Positions 1 to 6,107 of a stretch of DNA of 7,371 bases are shown here, in pieces. Origin of the DNA: Spirochaetia bacterium (GTDB taxonomy: Bacteria; Spirochaetota; Leptospirae; Leptospirales; Leptonemataceae); contig JACPZR010000581.1 of assembly GCA_016195395.1 (NCBI GenBank), forward strand, positions 1 to 7,371, read 5' to 3'. A program made the translations under genes and the position numbers. The number at the start of each line of letters is the position of its first letter. Position 1 is the stretch's first letter. The notes beneath the pieces were generated by a model, which saw nothing but the letters and a program-made list of their open reading frames with translations, searched no databases and was not told the DNA's origin.

Positions 1-126
1 CGTGTTAACGAGCGCGGCACGTCGCCTTTTGGCCCCGTCGAACTGTTGCGTTCGGCGTTGGCATATGCGGCCACCCCCCATGAAACGGCGAAAAATATGA
101 GAATCTGCACTATTATGAGGCAATAA
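1..126 (+). CDS. possible C-terminal end of an unrecognised protein (cut by window edge)
   Basis: Frame 1 is open from the first base to a TAA at 124-126 and encodes 41 residues. The first part (through GPVELLRSALAYAA) has a protein-like composition and mostly G/C third positions, like the rest of the window. The last ten codons are AT-rich and less convincing. Frame 2 on the same strand and one minus-strand frame (from an ATG at 81 toward the edge) are also open. The minus frame uses more rare-looking codons such as AGG, CGA and ATA. I do not recognise the family and assign no function. The call rests only on an open frame and codon choice. Confidence 0.33.
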   Translation, partial: RVNERGTSPFGPVELLRSALAYAATPHETAKNMRICTIMRQ

Positions 127-190
127 TGCGGATTTTCCGAGAAAAATCGAACGTGACCAGGGGGGCGGTGAGTCAAACACGGTAAGACAA

Positions 191-211
191 AGGGATTCCC
201 AAGGGAACCCT
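191..211 (+). promoter_or_regulatory. stem-loop in the leader of the Cys-rich protein gene
   Basis: AGGG-A-TTCC on the left can pair with GGAA-CCCT on the right, giving eight base pairs with one bulged A and a four-base loop. The right arm ends at 211 and the Shine-Dalgarno sequence starts at 212, so the structure abuts the ribosome binding site without covering it. It could stabilise the mRNA or tune translation. Pairing is read directly from the sequence; any function is inference. Confidence 0.35.
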
Positions 212-218
212 GGAGGAG
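212..218 (+). promoter_or_regulatory. strong ribosome binding site for the Cys-rich protein
   Basis: GGAGGAG lies six bases before the ATG at 225. It is a near-ideal Shine-Dalgarno match and the only strong one in the window, which fixes this start and suggests high expression. Confidence 0.8.
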
Positions 219-224
219 AACATA

Positions 225-515
225 ATGGTTCGTAAGTTACTAGTGGCTGCATTCATGACCGGCGTCCTTGCTTTGGGCACAGCGGAATTGTCCGCCAACA
301 ACTGCCCCGCAGCCTGCGATCTGTTCGCTTCGTGCACGATCAAAAAAGCTGGTCGCACACCTACGGCAGACGAGTCCGCAAAACTGAAAGGCGGATGCAT
401 GGCTACGTGCAACAAGAAGACCGCGGCCGTGGAAGCATGCTATGCGAAAGCAAAAAGCGCGGCGAACTCCTGTGGCACATACGAGCAGTGCGTGTCCGCA
501 GCAGTCAGCAAATAA
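225..515 (+). CDS. small secreted cysteine-rich protein
   Basis: The product has 96 residues. Residues 1-24 look like a Sec signal peptide: basic start (MVRK), hydrophobic core (LLVAAFMTGVLALG) and a likely cut after Leu-Ser-Ala24. The mature part is about 72 residues with eight cysteines at 27, 31, 37, 58, 62, 72, 83 and 89. Two CX3C pairs (27/31 and 58/62) are spaced like the arms of a disulfide-linked helical hairpin, and the even count suggests four disulfides outside the cytoplasm. Lysine and alanine are abundant. There is no lipobox, so it is probably soluble in the periplasm or secreted. From memory it resembles small Cys-rich exported proteins annotated in Leptospira, but I cannot confirm a family. 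The ATG is fixed by GGAGGAG six bases upstream, and the gene ends just before an intrinsic terminator, so it is probably a single-gene transcript. Function unknown; metal binding or a structural role are both possible. Confidence 0.85.
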   Translation: MVRKLLVAAFMTGVLALGTAELSANNCPAACDLFASCTIKKAGRTPTADESAKLKGGCMATCNKKTAAVEACYAKAKSAANSCGTYEQCVSAAVSK

Positions 516-532
516 ACGTCACGTTTGATACG

Positions 533-563
533 ACGGGCCGCATCACGCGGCCCGTTTCTATTT
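533..563 (+). terminator. intrinsic terminator after the Cys-rich gene
   Basis: A perfect nine-base-pair GC-rich stem (ACGGGCCGC at 533-541 with GCGGCCCGT at 547-555) has a five-base loop, ATCAC. It is followed on the plus strand by TTTCTATTT, a usable U-rich tail. It lies 18 bases past the Cys-rich stop codon and two bases past the stop codon of convergent thiH. On the minus strand the hairpin has no T-run after it, so it is a good terminator only for the plus strand, though it may also protect the thiH mRNA 3' end. Confidence 0.85.
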
Positions 564-1673
564 GAGGGCGGCCGCCCAGTCCACAAAGACCGGCTCCATG
601 TTGAGTGACCGGATCATCCCTGCAACTTGAGCGACACTCCTGTTGTCCTGTATTTCAAACTGCTCCGCTGCATCCGATCCCGAGTAGCCGCCCGGTTCCG
701 TTTTAGAGCCGGCGCTCATCTGTGTGATGCATATCCGCGCCAGCCCGTCTCTGAGTTCCGCTGATTCCCGCGTGGAGAGCGTTAGTCCCGCATCCGGCAG
801 AAAAATCCGCAGAGCAAAGAAGAACCGCGCATAATCAGTGTCCGCGAGCGACGGCAGATGCGATACGTTTGCGGCCGGCCGCAGACGGGGGAGAGAAATG
901 GAAATCTGCGTCTGCCAATAACGCATCATCAAATACTGAGCGTGAAATCCGGTAAAGAATGCGTCTGTCATGGGGTCCGACAAGCCAAGGAGCGCGCCCA
1001 CAGCGATCTTCCTGACTCCGGCGCGGCCTGCGCGGTCCGGCGTTTCCAGCCTGTACTCCAGACGCTTCTTCATCCCACGCAGATGCACCTCGCGGTAACG
1101 TTCAGGGTCGTAGGTTTCCTGGTACACCGCGAGGGTGTCAACGCCAGAGTCGCGGAGCATCCTGTAGTCGTCCTCTTTCAGAGGATAGACCTCAATGCCC
1201 ACGCTTGCGAATTTCCGGGACAACCGCTCCGCCGCCTGGCCTATGTAGCTCACGGGCGTGCGCGCATAATCCTCTCCGGTCAGAAGCAGGATGTGACGGA
1301 TGCCATCGGCATAGAGAATGTCTGCGTCAGCCGCCGCCTCTTCTATGGATAACGTCCGTCGCTTCACTTGATTGCCGTAGCTGAACCCACAATAGGTGCA
1401 GCTGGACCGGCATTCATTGGACAAATAGAGCGGAGCGTAAAGCTGGATGGTTCTGCCAAAGCGCTGCCGCGTGAGCGATTCGGCGATCACGGCCATGTGC
1501 TCCAGGTACGGCGCCGCAGCCGGAGACAAGAGCGCTCCAAAATCATCAAGTGACAGACGCCCCGGCCGCGACAGGGCATCCTCTACTTGATCCCGTGTGC
1601 ACGACGATAACCAACGCGTGGTCTCTTTGAAGTCCCGCCGGGACCAGAGGTCTAGGAATGTTTCGTCTTTCAT
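558..1673 (-). CDS. thiH: 2-iminoacetate synthase (tyrosine lyase) ThiH
   Basis: ThiH is a radical-SAM enzyme that cleaves tyrosine into dehydroglycine (2-iminoacetate) and p-cresol. Dehydroglycine is used by ThiG to build the thiazole ring of thiamine. The 371-residue product matches the usual length (about 377 in E. coli). The [4Fe-4S] motif CxxxCxxC is at Cys88, Cys92 and Cys95, within the typical LSNECRSSCTYCGF context. Other family signatures are LLLTGE, VYQETY, RLETPDRAGRAG, GALLGLSD, SxPRLRP, LSTRES and SAGSKTEPGGY. The ATG at 1673 lies 17 bases after the thiG stop and has no clear Shine-Dalgarno sequence, so translation probably depends on the upstream frame. The oxygen-sensitive ThiH route, rather than glycine oxidase ThiO, is typical of anaerobes and facultative bacteria. 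The gene looks intact, which contrasts with its broken partner thiG. Confidence 0.96.
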   Translation of the reverse strand: MKDETFLDLWSRRDFKETTRWLSSCTRDQVEDALSRPGRLSLDDFGALLSPAAAPYLEHMAVIAESLTRQRFGRTIQLYAPLYLSNECRSSCTYCGFSYGNQVKRRTLSIEEAAADADILYADGIRHILLLTGEDYARTPVSYIGQAAERLSRKFASVGIEVYPLKEDDYRMLRDSGVDTLAVYQETYDPERYREVHLRGMKKRLEYRLETPDRAGRAGVRKIAVGALLGLSDPMTDAFFTGFHAQYLMMRYWQTQISISLPRLRPAANVSHLPSLADTDYARFFFALRIFLPDAGLTLSTRESAELRDGLARICITQMSAGSKTEPGGYSGSDAAEQFEIQDNRSVAQVAGMIRSLNMEPVFVDWAAALK

Positions 1674-1690
1674 GAAAACAAAGGGCTGAT

Positions 1691-2358
1691 TCAGCCTCTA
1701 GGGCCAAGAAAATCAGTCAGAGGGCTGGAAGCACTTGCATTTTCCCATGTCTTGGCCTGGCCTCCCGCAGCCCTGCGCACGCCATACAGAAAACCGTCTC
1801 TCCCCGCCACGACAGCAAGCGCAAAGGCGCGGGCCGTCTTTGCAGGGTCGCGGGCCACAGCCAAGGCCGTGTTTACGAGAACTGCATCCGCTCCCATTTC
1901 GAGGGCCTCCGCGGCGTGCGACGGCATCCCGAGGCCCGCATCCACTACCACAGGAACACGTGCCTGCTCAATGATGATGCGGATGCTCTCGGCGGTGCGG
2001 ATTCCCTGATTGGTGCCGATGGGAGAGCCCAGCGGCATCACTGTTGCAGCACCTGCATCCTGAAGCCGCAGGGCCAAAATCGGATCGGCATTCATGTAGG
2101 GAAGAATCACAAACCCCTCTTTGGCAAGAATTTCGGTGGCCTTGAGCGTTTCTATCGGGTCAGGAAGGAGATACACAGGGTCCGGCGTTACTTCGAGTTT
2201 CACCCAGTGACCGCCGCCCATTTCGCGCGCCAGCCGCGCCAGTCGGACCGCTTCCCCACAAAGAGGCGGGAGTCAAATCGCTGTCCGGCAATGACCAAAG
2301 GACGGGGATCCGCCGCTGCCGTTTCTTTAATCAGACTCTGTAAGAGGGCGCTTTCCAT
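1691..2358 (-). pseudogene. thiG: thiazole synthase ThiG with internal deletion and frameshift
   Basis: ThiG condenses 1-deoxy-D-xylulose 5-phosphate, dehydroglycine and ThiS-thiocarboxylate into the thiamine thiazole. From the ATG at 2358 the first frame encodes a 21-residue leader and then [15 protein letters not shown], which matches the ThiG N-terminus. It then runs into nonsense and stops at TGA 2202-2200 after 52 codons. The shifted frame, around 2254, gives [11 protein letters not shown] followed by [71 protein letters not shown] and a C-terminal SPLTDFLG, all strong ThiG signatures. Compared with E. coli ThiG (recalled), about 60 residues (roughly 17-76) are absent at the junction and the frames differ by one base, for a net loss near 181 bases. 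The Schiff-base lysine (in VKLEV) survives, but the first strands of the (beta/alpha)8 barrel do not. The intact frame from an internal ATG at 2221 (176 codons) has no ribosome site and would be a truncated barrel. Real decay or an assembly artefact are both possible. Confidence 0.88.
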
Positions 2359-2360
2359 CA
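2356..2360 (-). promoter_or_regulatory. TGATG stop-start overlap joining the cyclase and thiG
   Basis: On the minus strand the cyclase stop TGA (2360-2358) and the thiG start ATG (2358-2356) share one base. A weak Shine-Dalgarno-like GGAAGG lies nine bases before the ATG, inside the cyclase gene. This arrangement normally indicates one transcript and reinitiation-based coupling. It supports 2358 as the original thiG start. Confidence 0.7.
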
Positions 2361-3584
2361 GGCCGGGCCTTCCAGAAGGAGGAAGCTTTTGATTGTCCCC
2401 AGCCCCTTGACGTCAATGATCCCGCGCTCCTCCAGTCGGAACTTTCCTTTCAGGAGTTCATACGTAGTTTCTGTGACCTGAATCTGCCCCGGCAGACCGT
2501 GTGATTCCATGCGCGATGCCGTGTTCACGCTGTCTCCCCAGAGATCGTAGATGAATTTCTTCTTTCCAATCACGCCGGCCACCGCGGCCCCGGTATTGAT
2601 TCCCACGCGGAGCTCCAGCGGCAGGTCATTCTTTTCCCGGTACTCCCGGATCACGTCCAGCATTTCCAACGCAAACGAGGCGATTTTCTCCGCGTGGAAC
2701 GGATCCGGTTCCGGCAGCCCGCCCACCACCATGTAGGCGTCGCCGATGGTCTTGATCTTTTCAAGCCCGTGTTTTTCGGCCAGATCGTCAAAGGAGGAAA
2801 AGATTTCATTCAGGAGGGACACCACTTCTACAGCCGGCATTTTCTTGGAGAGTCCGGTGAAGCCGACGATGTCGGAAAATAGGACCGTGCAATTCTCAAA
2901 TCTGTCCGCAATCGTATCTGGACTTTCGCGGAGTTTCTTCACAATCGACGACGGAAGAATGTTCAAAAGCAGTTTCTCGGACTTTTCCTGCTCCGCCTTG
3001 AGATAACGTTCCGACGTGTGAAACGTTTTATAGATATAGAAAGAAAAAGCAAAAACAAGAAATCCCACGCTGATGTCAATTGTGAGGCGCTGTTGTGCTA
3101 TGAACTCGGGAGAAGCAGCGATGAAACCAGGAAACAGCTGTGGAGCCGCTTGAAAGACGCTGTACGCCGCGGTTACAAGAAGGGCCGACCCATACATCCA
3201 GGGCCTTTCATGAGCCGGGAAGATGAAGAACAGTACCATAATCTCTGTCAAAAAGAAAAGGTAGAAGTGCGACTGGACACCCGTGATCACTGAATTGGCG
3301 GCCAGATACAGAAAGGAGGAGAAGGCAAATCCCAGGCGCGCTCCGCGGGTGGCGCCGGCTGCATTCAGGTACATGCAGAAAAAAAGCAGCAGAGCGTACA
3401 CAAGAGAAGCGATCTGGAAGTGCATTGGAACGCCGATCATCAGGGAGAACGGGATGTTGGCGAGGGTGAACAGCGAAATGACGATGCACAGGCTGTTTAC
3501 GAGTACGATGTGTTTCTGCTCGTGCGCGTCCCGGGTGGCGGCCACCCCGAGGTAAGCGAGCTGATTCCACAACAACTGGAGCAT
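2358..3584 (-). CDS. membrane-anchored class III adenylate cyclase
   Basis: This 408-residue protein most likely makes cAMP from ATP at the inner membrane. About six hydrophobic segments occupy residues 25-187, with a short cytoplasmic N-terminus, no signal peptide and small loops, so it is a membrane sensor or anchor module. A helical linker follows (190-220, with the typical LLLNILPSSIVKKL element), then a class III cyclase domain from about 230 to 400. Metal-binding aspartates are Asp238 (FSDIVGFT) and Asp282 (TIGDAYM). Adenine-selecting residues are Lys278 (EKIKTIGD) and Asp347 (YDLWGD), and the transition-state residues are Asn354 and Arg358 (VNTASRM). All are present, so it should be active, and Lys/Asp favours ATP over GTP. 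The ATG at 3584 has a short AGG five bases upstream. It heads the minus-strand cluster and overlaps thiG by one base. Multi-helix cyclases of this layout are numerous in spirochaetes, but also occur elsewhere. The signal it senses is unknown. Confidence 0.93.
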   Translation of the reverse strand: MLQLLWNQLAYLGVAATRDAHEQKHIVLVNSLCIVISLFTLANIPFSLMIGVPMHFQIASLVYALLLFFCMYLNAAGATRGARLGFAFSSFLYLAANSVITGVQSHFYLFFLTEIMVLFFIFPAHERPWMYGSALLVTAAYSVFQAAPQLFPGFIAASPEFIAQQRLTIDISVGFLVFAFSFYIYKTFHTSERYLKAEQEKSEKLLLNILPSSIVKKLRESPDTIADRFENCTVLFSDIVGFTGLSKKMPAVEVVSLLNEIFSSFDDLAEKHGLEKIKTIGDAYMVVGGLPEPDPFHAEKIASFALEMLDVIREYREKNDLPLELRVGINTGAAVAGVIGKKKFIYDLWGDSVNTASRMESHGLPGQIQVTETTYELLKGKFRLEERGIIDVKGLGTIKSFLLLEGPA

Positions 3585-3688
3585 GTTACCTGATCTGTGC
3601 CTTAACGGAATCGAGCAACTGAAAATTCCCTGCCGACAAACAGCAAAAACGATTTGCCAACCAGCCCCGATTCCTTGATTCGTTTCCC
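3585..3688. other. divergent intergenic region between cyclase and DinB-like gene
   Basis: This 104-base spacer must carry promoters for both directions. I see no convincing -35/-10 pair, operator or hairpin. It is locally AT-richer (around 3620-3670), which fits promoter DNA but proves nothing. Confidence 0.4.
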
Positions 3689-4225
3689 ATGCGCTCTTTG
3701 CCGGTCGTCAAACACTCCGCAACCAAGCAGGAACTCCTGCAGCAGATTGATGACGTGCACAACGCCATAATGGATTTCTACCGCGACGTCCCGGACGATA
3801 TCATCATGTCCTCAGCAGATCCGGAGGGCTGGTCCGTTGTCCGGAATATGAAACACGTTGCCAGCACCAATAAGCTGATGTCCCGATGGGTGGGGATGCC
3901 CGGCGGTCTGCTGAAACTCCTGGGTCGTCCCAAAAAACCCGGCTTAAAGGTAGAGGATCTGGTGCCCACCAATCGCCCCAATCTGAGGGAATACGGGCGC
4001 TACCATACGCATGAGAAGTCTCATCCGGAAGTAAAAGCGCGGCTCTTGGAAAAAATCGCGGCGTCCGTAACGCGGCTCAAGCACGCCGTGGACAAACGCA
4101 CCGAGGAGGAGCTTGACATCCGCCGCGCTCCTTTCGGCGGGATGACGCTGCGCATGTTCGTTCACTTTGTCCTTAAACACAACATCCACCATACGAATGT
4201 CGCACGCACACGCTTGGAAGAGTAA
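3689..4225 (+). CDS. DinB-like (DinB_2 type) putative metal-dependent protein
   Basis: The 178-residue product fits the DinB/YfiT-like four-helix-bundle superfamily, whose members bind a divalent metal through three histidines and include thiol-dependent S-transferases and many proteins of unknown role. The presumed ligands are His56 in the second helix (GWSVVRNMKHVAS) and His164 and His168 in the last helix (HFVLKHNIHHTNVAR), giving the usual H plus HxxxH pattern. The GWS-V-N--HV and MTLRMFVHFVLKHNIHH segments are typical of the DinB_2 family. There is no signal peptide, so it is cytoplasmic. The ATG at 3689 has no Shine-Dalgarno sequence, but no better start is visible. The YheT-like hydrolase follows after 15 bases, suggesting co-transcription. 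Substrate and cofactor are unknown. Despite the name, members of this superfamily are not DNA-damage polymerases. Confidence 0.8.
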   Translation: MRSLPVVKHSATKQELLQQIDDVHNAIMDFYRDVPDDIIMSSADPEGWSVVRNMKHVASTNKLMSRWVGMPGGLLKLLGRPKKPGLKVEDLVPTNRPNLREYGRYHTHEKSHPEVKARLLEKIAASVTRLKHAVDKRTEEELDIRRAPFGGMTLRMFVHFVLKHNIHHTNVARTRLEE

Positions 4226-4240
4226 TGCGGGATCGGCCGT

Positions 4241-5320
4241 ATGAGCTTGGTGCCTTTCTCTCCCCCGTGGTACGCGCGTAACCCGCACTTTCAAACGATA
4301 TCCGCGCACCTGCTGGGTCATATCCGAGGGTACAAGCCCCACCAGCTGGGCCTCTTGAATGAGAGCGTGGTTCTGCCAGCCCAGGCCGGCGGCAGAGACA
4401 GGCTCTTCTTGAATGTGCACCGCTTCCAGCGCGCCGACCGCCGGAGAACCCCGGCGGCAGTCCTTGTCCACGGTCTGGAGGGCAGTTCTGAGTCGGTCTA
4501 TATTCTGAGTCTGACACGCAAACTCTTGTCCGCGGGGTTTCACGTTATACGCATGAATCTCCGGGGCTGCGGTCAAGGCCGGCACATGGCGCGCAACCCA
4601 TACAATGCGGGACTCACGATTGATGTTGAGACGGTCCTCGAGTTCGTGGAAAAGGAGATCTCCCCGCTGATCGCATTGATTGGAATCAGCATTGGAGCCA
4701 ACATAATCCTCAAATATCTTGGTGAAGACCAGGCGGAGAGGAATCGTCAGAGAATCAATTATGGGGCCAAACCGCTCCGAAGGCGCAGGGCGCCGCGTTA
4801 TGCAAAGGTGTTTGCCGCTGTGAGTCCCCCCCTGGATCTTTACGCGGCCTGCGAATGCATTGACTCGCCCGCGGCGTCAACATATCGGAATATGTTTTTG
4901 CGCGAGATCATTCCGCGTGTGGCTGAGGGATTTTATGACAACTCTCCCTATGGTCCGGAAGAAGCGGGACACATTACCACATGGTTCGACTTTGATCACG
5001 CCTACGTAGCGCCCACCGGGGGATTTCCCGGAGCGATTGAATACTACCGTCACTGTGCTTCCCGCTACTACGTGCATACGATCGACATCCCCGGTCTTGT
5101 GCTGCACGCATACGATGATCCGCTCATCAACCCCATCGGCTGGGAGGAAACCAACTGGTCAAACATGCCGCACATCACCGCGCATCTGACCGGGCAGGGA
5201 GGACATGTCGGCTGGCTGGGACAGAAACATCCGTATTTTCCGGACCGACGTTGGATGGATTACCGTGTCATGTCCTACATGACTGAATGGCGCGACTCAC
5301 TTTTTCCCGCGGGGCTCTGA
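4241..5320 (+). CDS. YheT/ABHD1-3-type alpha/beta hydrolase
   Basis: The 359-residue protein aligns along its length with E. coli YheT (COG0429), a putative esterase; eukaryotic relatives (ABHD1-3, yeast Eht1) act on phospholipids or make ethyl esters. Family marks in order are NPHFQTI (14-20), the oxyanion region VHGLEGSSES-Y (76-87), MNLRGCGQG (105-113), the nucleophile elbow GISIGAN with Ser150, WFDFDHAYVAP and GAIEYYRHCAS, HAYDDPLINP with the acid Asp292 or Asp293, and GGHVGWLG with His322. The triad is complete, so an active hydrolase is expected. The elbow is GISIGA, where YheT usually has GFSLGG. An insertion of about 19 residues, rich in Arg and Lys (about 162-187), separates the nucleophile from the next strand. 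There is no signal peptide. It starts 15 bases after the DinB-like gene with no clear ribosome site. The natural substrate is unknown. Confidence 0.92.
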   Translation: MSLVPFSPPWYARNPHFQTISAHLLGHIRGYKPHQLGLLNESVVLPAQAGGRDRLFLNVHRFQRADRRRTPAAVLVHGLEGSSESVYILSLTRKLLSAGFHVIRMNLRGCGQGRHMARNPYNAGLTIDVETVLEFVEKEISPLIALIGISIGANIILKYLGEDQAERNRQRINYGAKPLRRRRAPRYAKVFAAVSPPLDLYAACECIDSPAASTYRNMFLREIIPRVAEGFYDNSPYGPEEAGHITTWFDFDHAYVAPTGGFPGAIEYYRHCASRYYVHTIDIPGLVLHAYDDPLINPIGWEETNWSNMPHITAHLTGQGGHVGWLGQKHPYFPDRRWMDYRVMSYMTEWRDSLFPAGL

Positions 5321-5350
5321 TCTGGTTTTGGGTTGACCATAGACGGCGCC

Positions 5351-5376
5351 GTCGCATCCTCTGCTGATGATGCGAC
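5351..5376 (+). promoter_or_regulatory. inverted repeat enclosing the carbonic anhydrase start codon
   Basis: GTCGCATC (5351-5358) and GATGCGAC (5369-5376) are perfect complements, eight base pairs around a ten-base loop. The first start codon ATG (5367-5369) lies at the loop/right-arm border, and the second in-frame ATG (5370-5372) is inside the right arm. A further palindrome, GACGGCGCCGTC (5342-5353), overlaps the left arm by three bases, so the two structures may compete. No Shine-Dalgarno sequence is visible. A role in limiting translation is inference. Confidence 0.4.
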
Positions 5377-6104
5377 TGTCCTTATCTCTCTTTGTGTCTG
5401 TTACTTCTTTCTGTCTGTTTGCTGCAAGCTGTAGCGTGCCGCAGGCGCCGGAAGCCGATGAAGTGGTGACGCCTGACGTTGCCTTTGACCGATTGGTTGC
5501 GGGGAATAAGCGGTTTATGGGCGGCCGTTCCATCCACCCGCGTGAGAGCGACGCGAGGCGTCGCATAACGTCTCAAAAAGGGCAGAAGCCGTTTGTTTCC
5601 ATCCTGACCTGCTCGGATTCGCGCGTTCCGCCCGAGCTTATTTTTGATCAAGGCATTGGTGATGTGTTCGCGGTCCGCGTAGCGGGCAACGTTGCCGACG
5701 TTGATGAGCTGGGCACTCTGGAATACGGCGCCGGCCATCTGAAAACTCCTCTGATTGTGGTCATGGGGCACACGCAGTGCGGAGCCGTCACGGCCGTGGC
5801 CAAAGGAGAACGCGTGGGCGGCTTTATTCCTCAGCTTGTGGACAACATCGCTCCTGCAGTTACCAAGATCCGCCTTGCACGGCCGGGCGTGCCCGTTGAA
5901 AATTGGATCAATGACGCAATTCATGAAAACGTGCGCCAGCAGGTGCGGGACATCACCGCAAAGTCCCAGGAGCTCGCGGAGCTGCATCACCAGCACAAGT
6001 TGAGAATCGTGGGGGCCGTCTATGATCTCGATACAGGGGAAGTCGATTTTCTGGAAGAGCAGGATGGCCACACGGAATCCAACGTCGAGCACAGCGGATA
6101 CTGA
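5367..6104 (+). CDS. exported beta-carbonic anhydrase, probable lipoprotein
   Basis: It interconverts CO2 and bicarbonate with a zinc active site. Zinc ligands are Cys82, His135 and Cys138, and the catalytic dyad is Asp84/Arg86, seen in TCSDSRVPPE and GHTQCGAV. Other family marks are FAVRVAGN and LGTLEYGAGHL. The 245-residue length is slightly above a bacterial core enzyme because of an N-terminal export signal: hydrophobic residues 3-20, then FAASC with Cys22 as the likely lipidated residue. The lipobox is relaxed (Ala rather than Leu at -3), acceptable in some lineages such as spirochaetes; otherwise this is a signal-peptidase-I substrate. The enzyme would work in the periplasm, possibly membrane-tethered. 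Most bacterial beta-class enzymes are cytoplasmic, so the signal is notable. Start is ATG 5367 or the adjacent ATG 5370. The gene lies 46 bases after the hydrolase and three before the aldolase gene. Confidence 0.94.
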   Translation: MMRLSLSLFVSVTSFCLFAASCSVPQAPEADEVVTPDVAFDRLVAGNKRFMGGRSIHPRESDARRRITSQKGQKPFVSILTCSDSRVPPELIFDQGIGDVFAVRVAGNVADVDELGTLEYGAGHLKTPLIVVMGHTQCGAVTAVAKGERVGGFIPQLVDNIAPAVTKIRLARPGVPVENWINDAIHENVRQQVRDITAKSQELAELHHQHKLRIVGAVYDLDTGEVDFLEEQDGHTESNVEHSGY

Positions 6105-6107
6105 CGC

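Noticed and set aside
111..116. TATTAT as a -10 box for the Cys-rich gene
   Set aside because: It resembles a -10 element, but no -35-like sequence lies at a suitable distance and it falls within the possible left-edge coding frame.
131..148. AT-rich inverted repeat GATTTT/AAAATC after the left-edge reading frame
   Set aside because: The six-pair stem is weak and lacks a downstream T-run; I could not support it as a terminator or operator.
2200..2280. Programmed -1 frameshift on the GGGG run in thiG
   Set aside because: A -1 slip would join the two frames, but the product would still lack about 60 residues of the barrel, so slippage does not rescue the enzyme.
1916..2392. Plus-strand open frame (158 codons) opposite the thiG remnant
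   Set aside because: It lies antisense to recognisable ThiG sequence, is rich in Arg, His and Ser, and has no recognisable domain; it is a by-product of ThiG codon composition.
3944..4585. Minus-strand open frame (213 codons) across the DinB-like and hydrolase genes
   Set aside because: It spans two well-supported genes on the other strand and its translation resembles no family.
5333..5361. TTGACC as a -35 box for the carbonic anhydrase gene
   Set aside because: The sequence 17 bases downstream (ATCCTC) is not a plausible -10 element.
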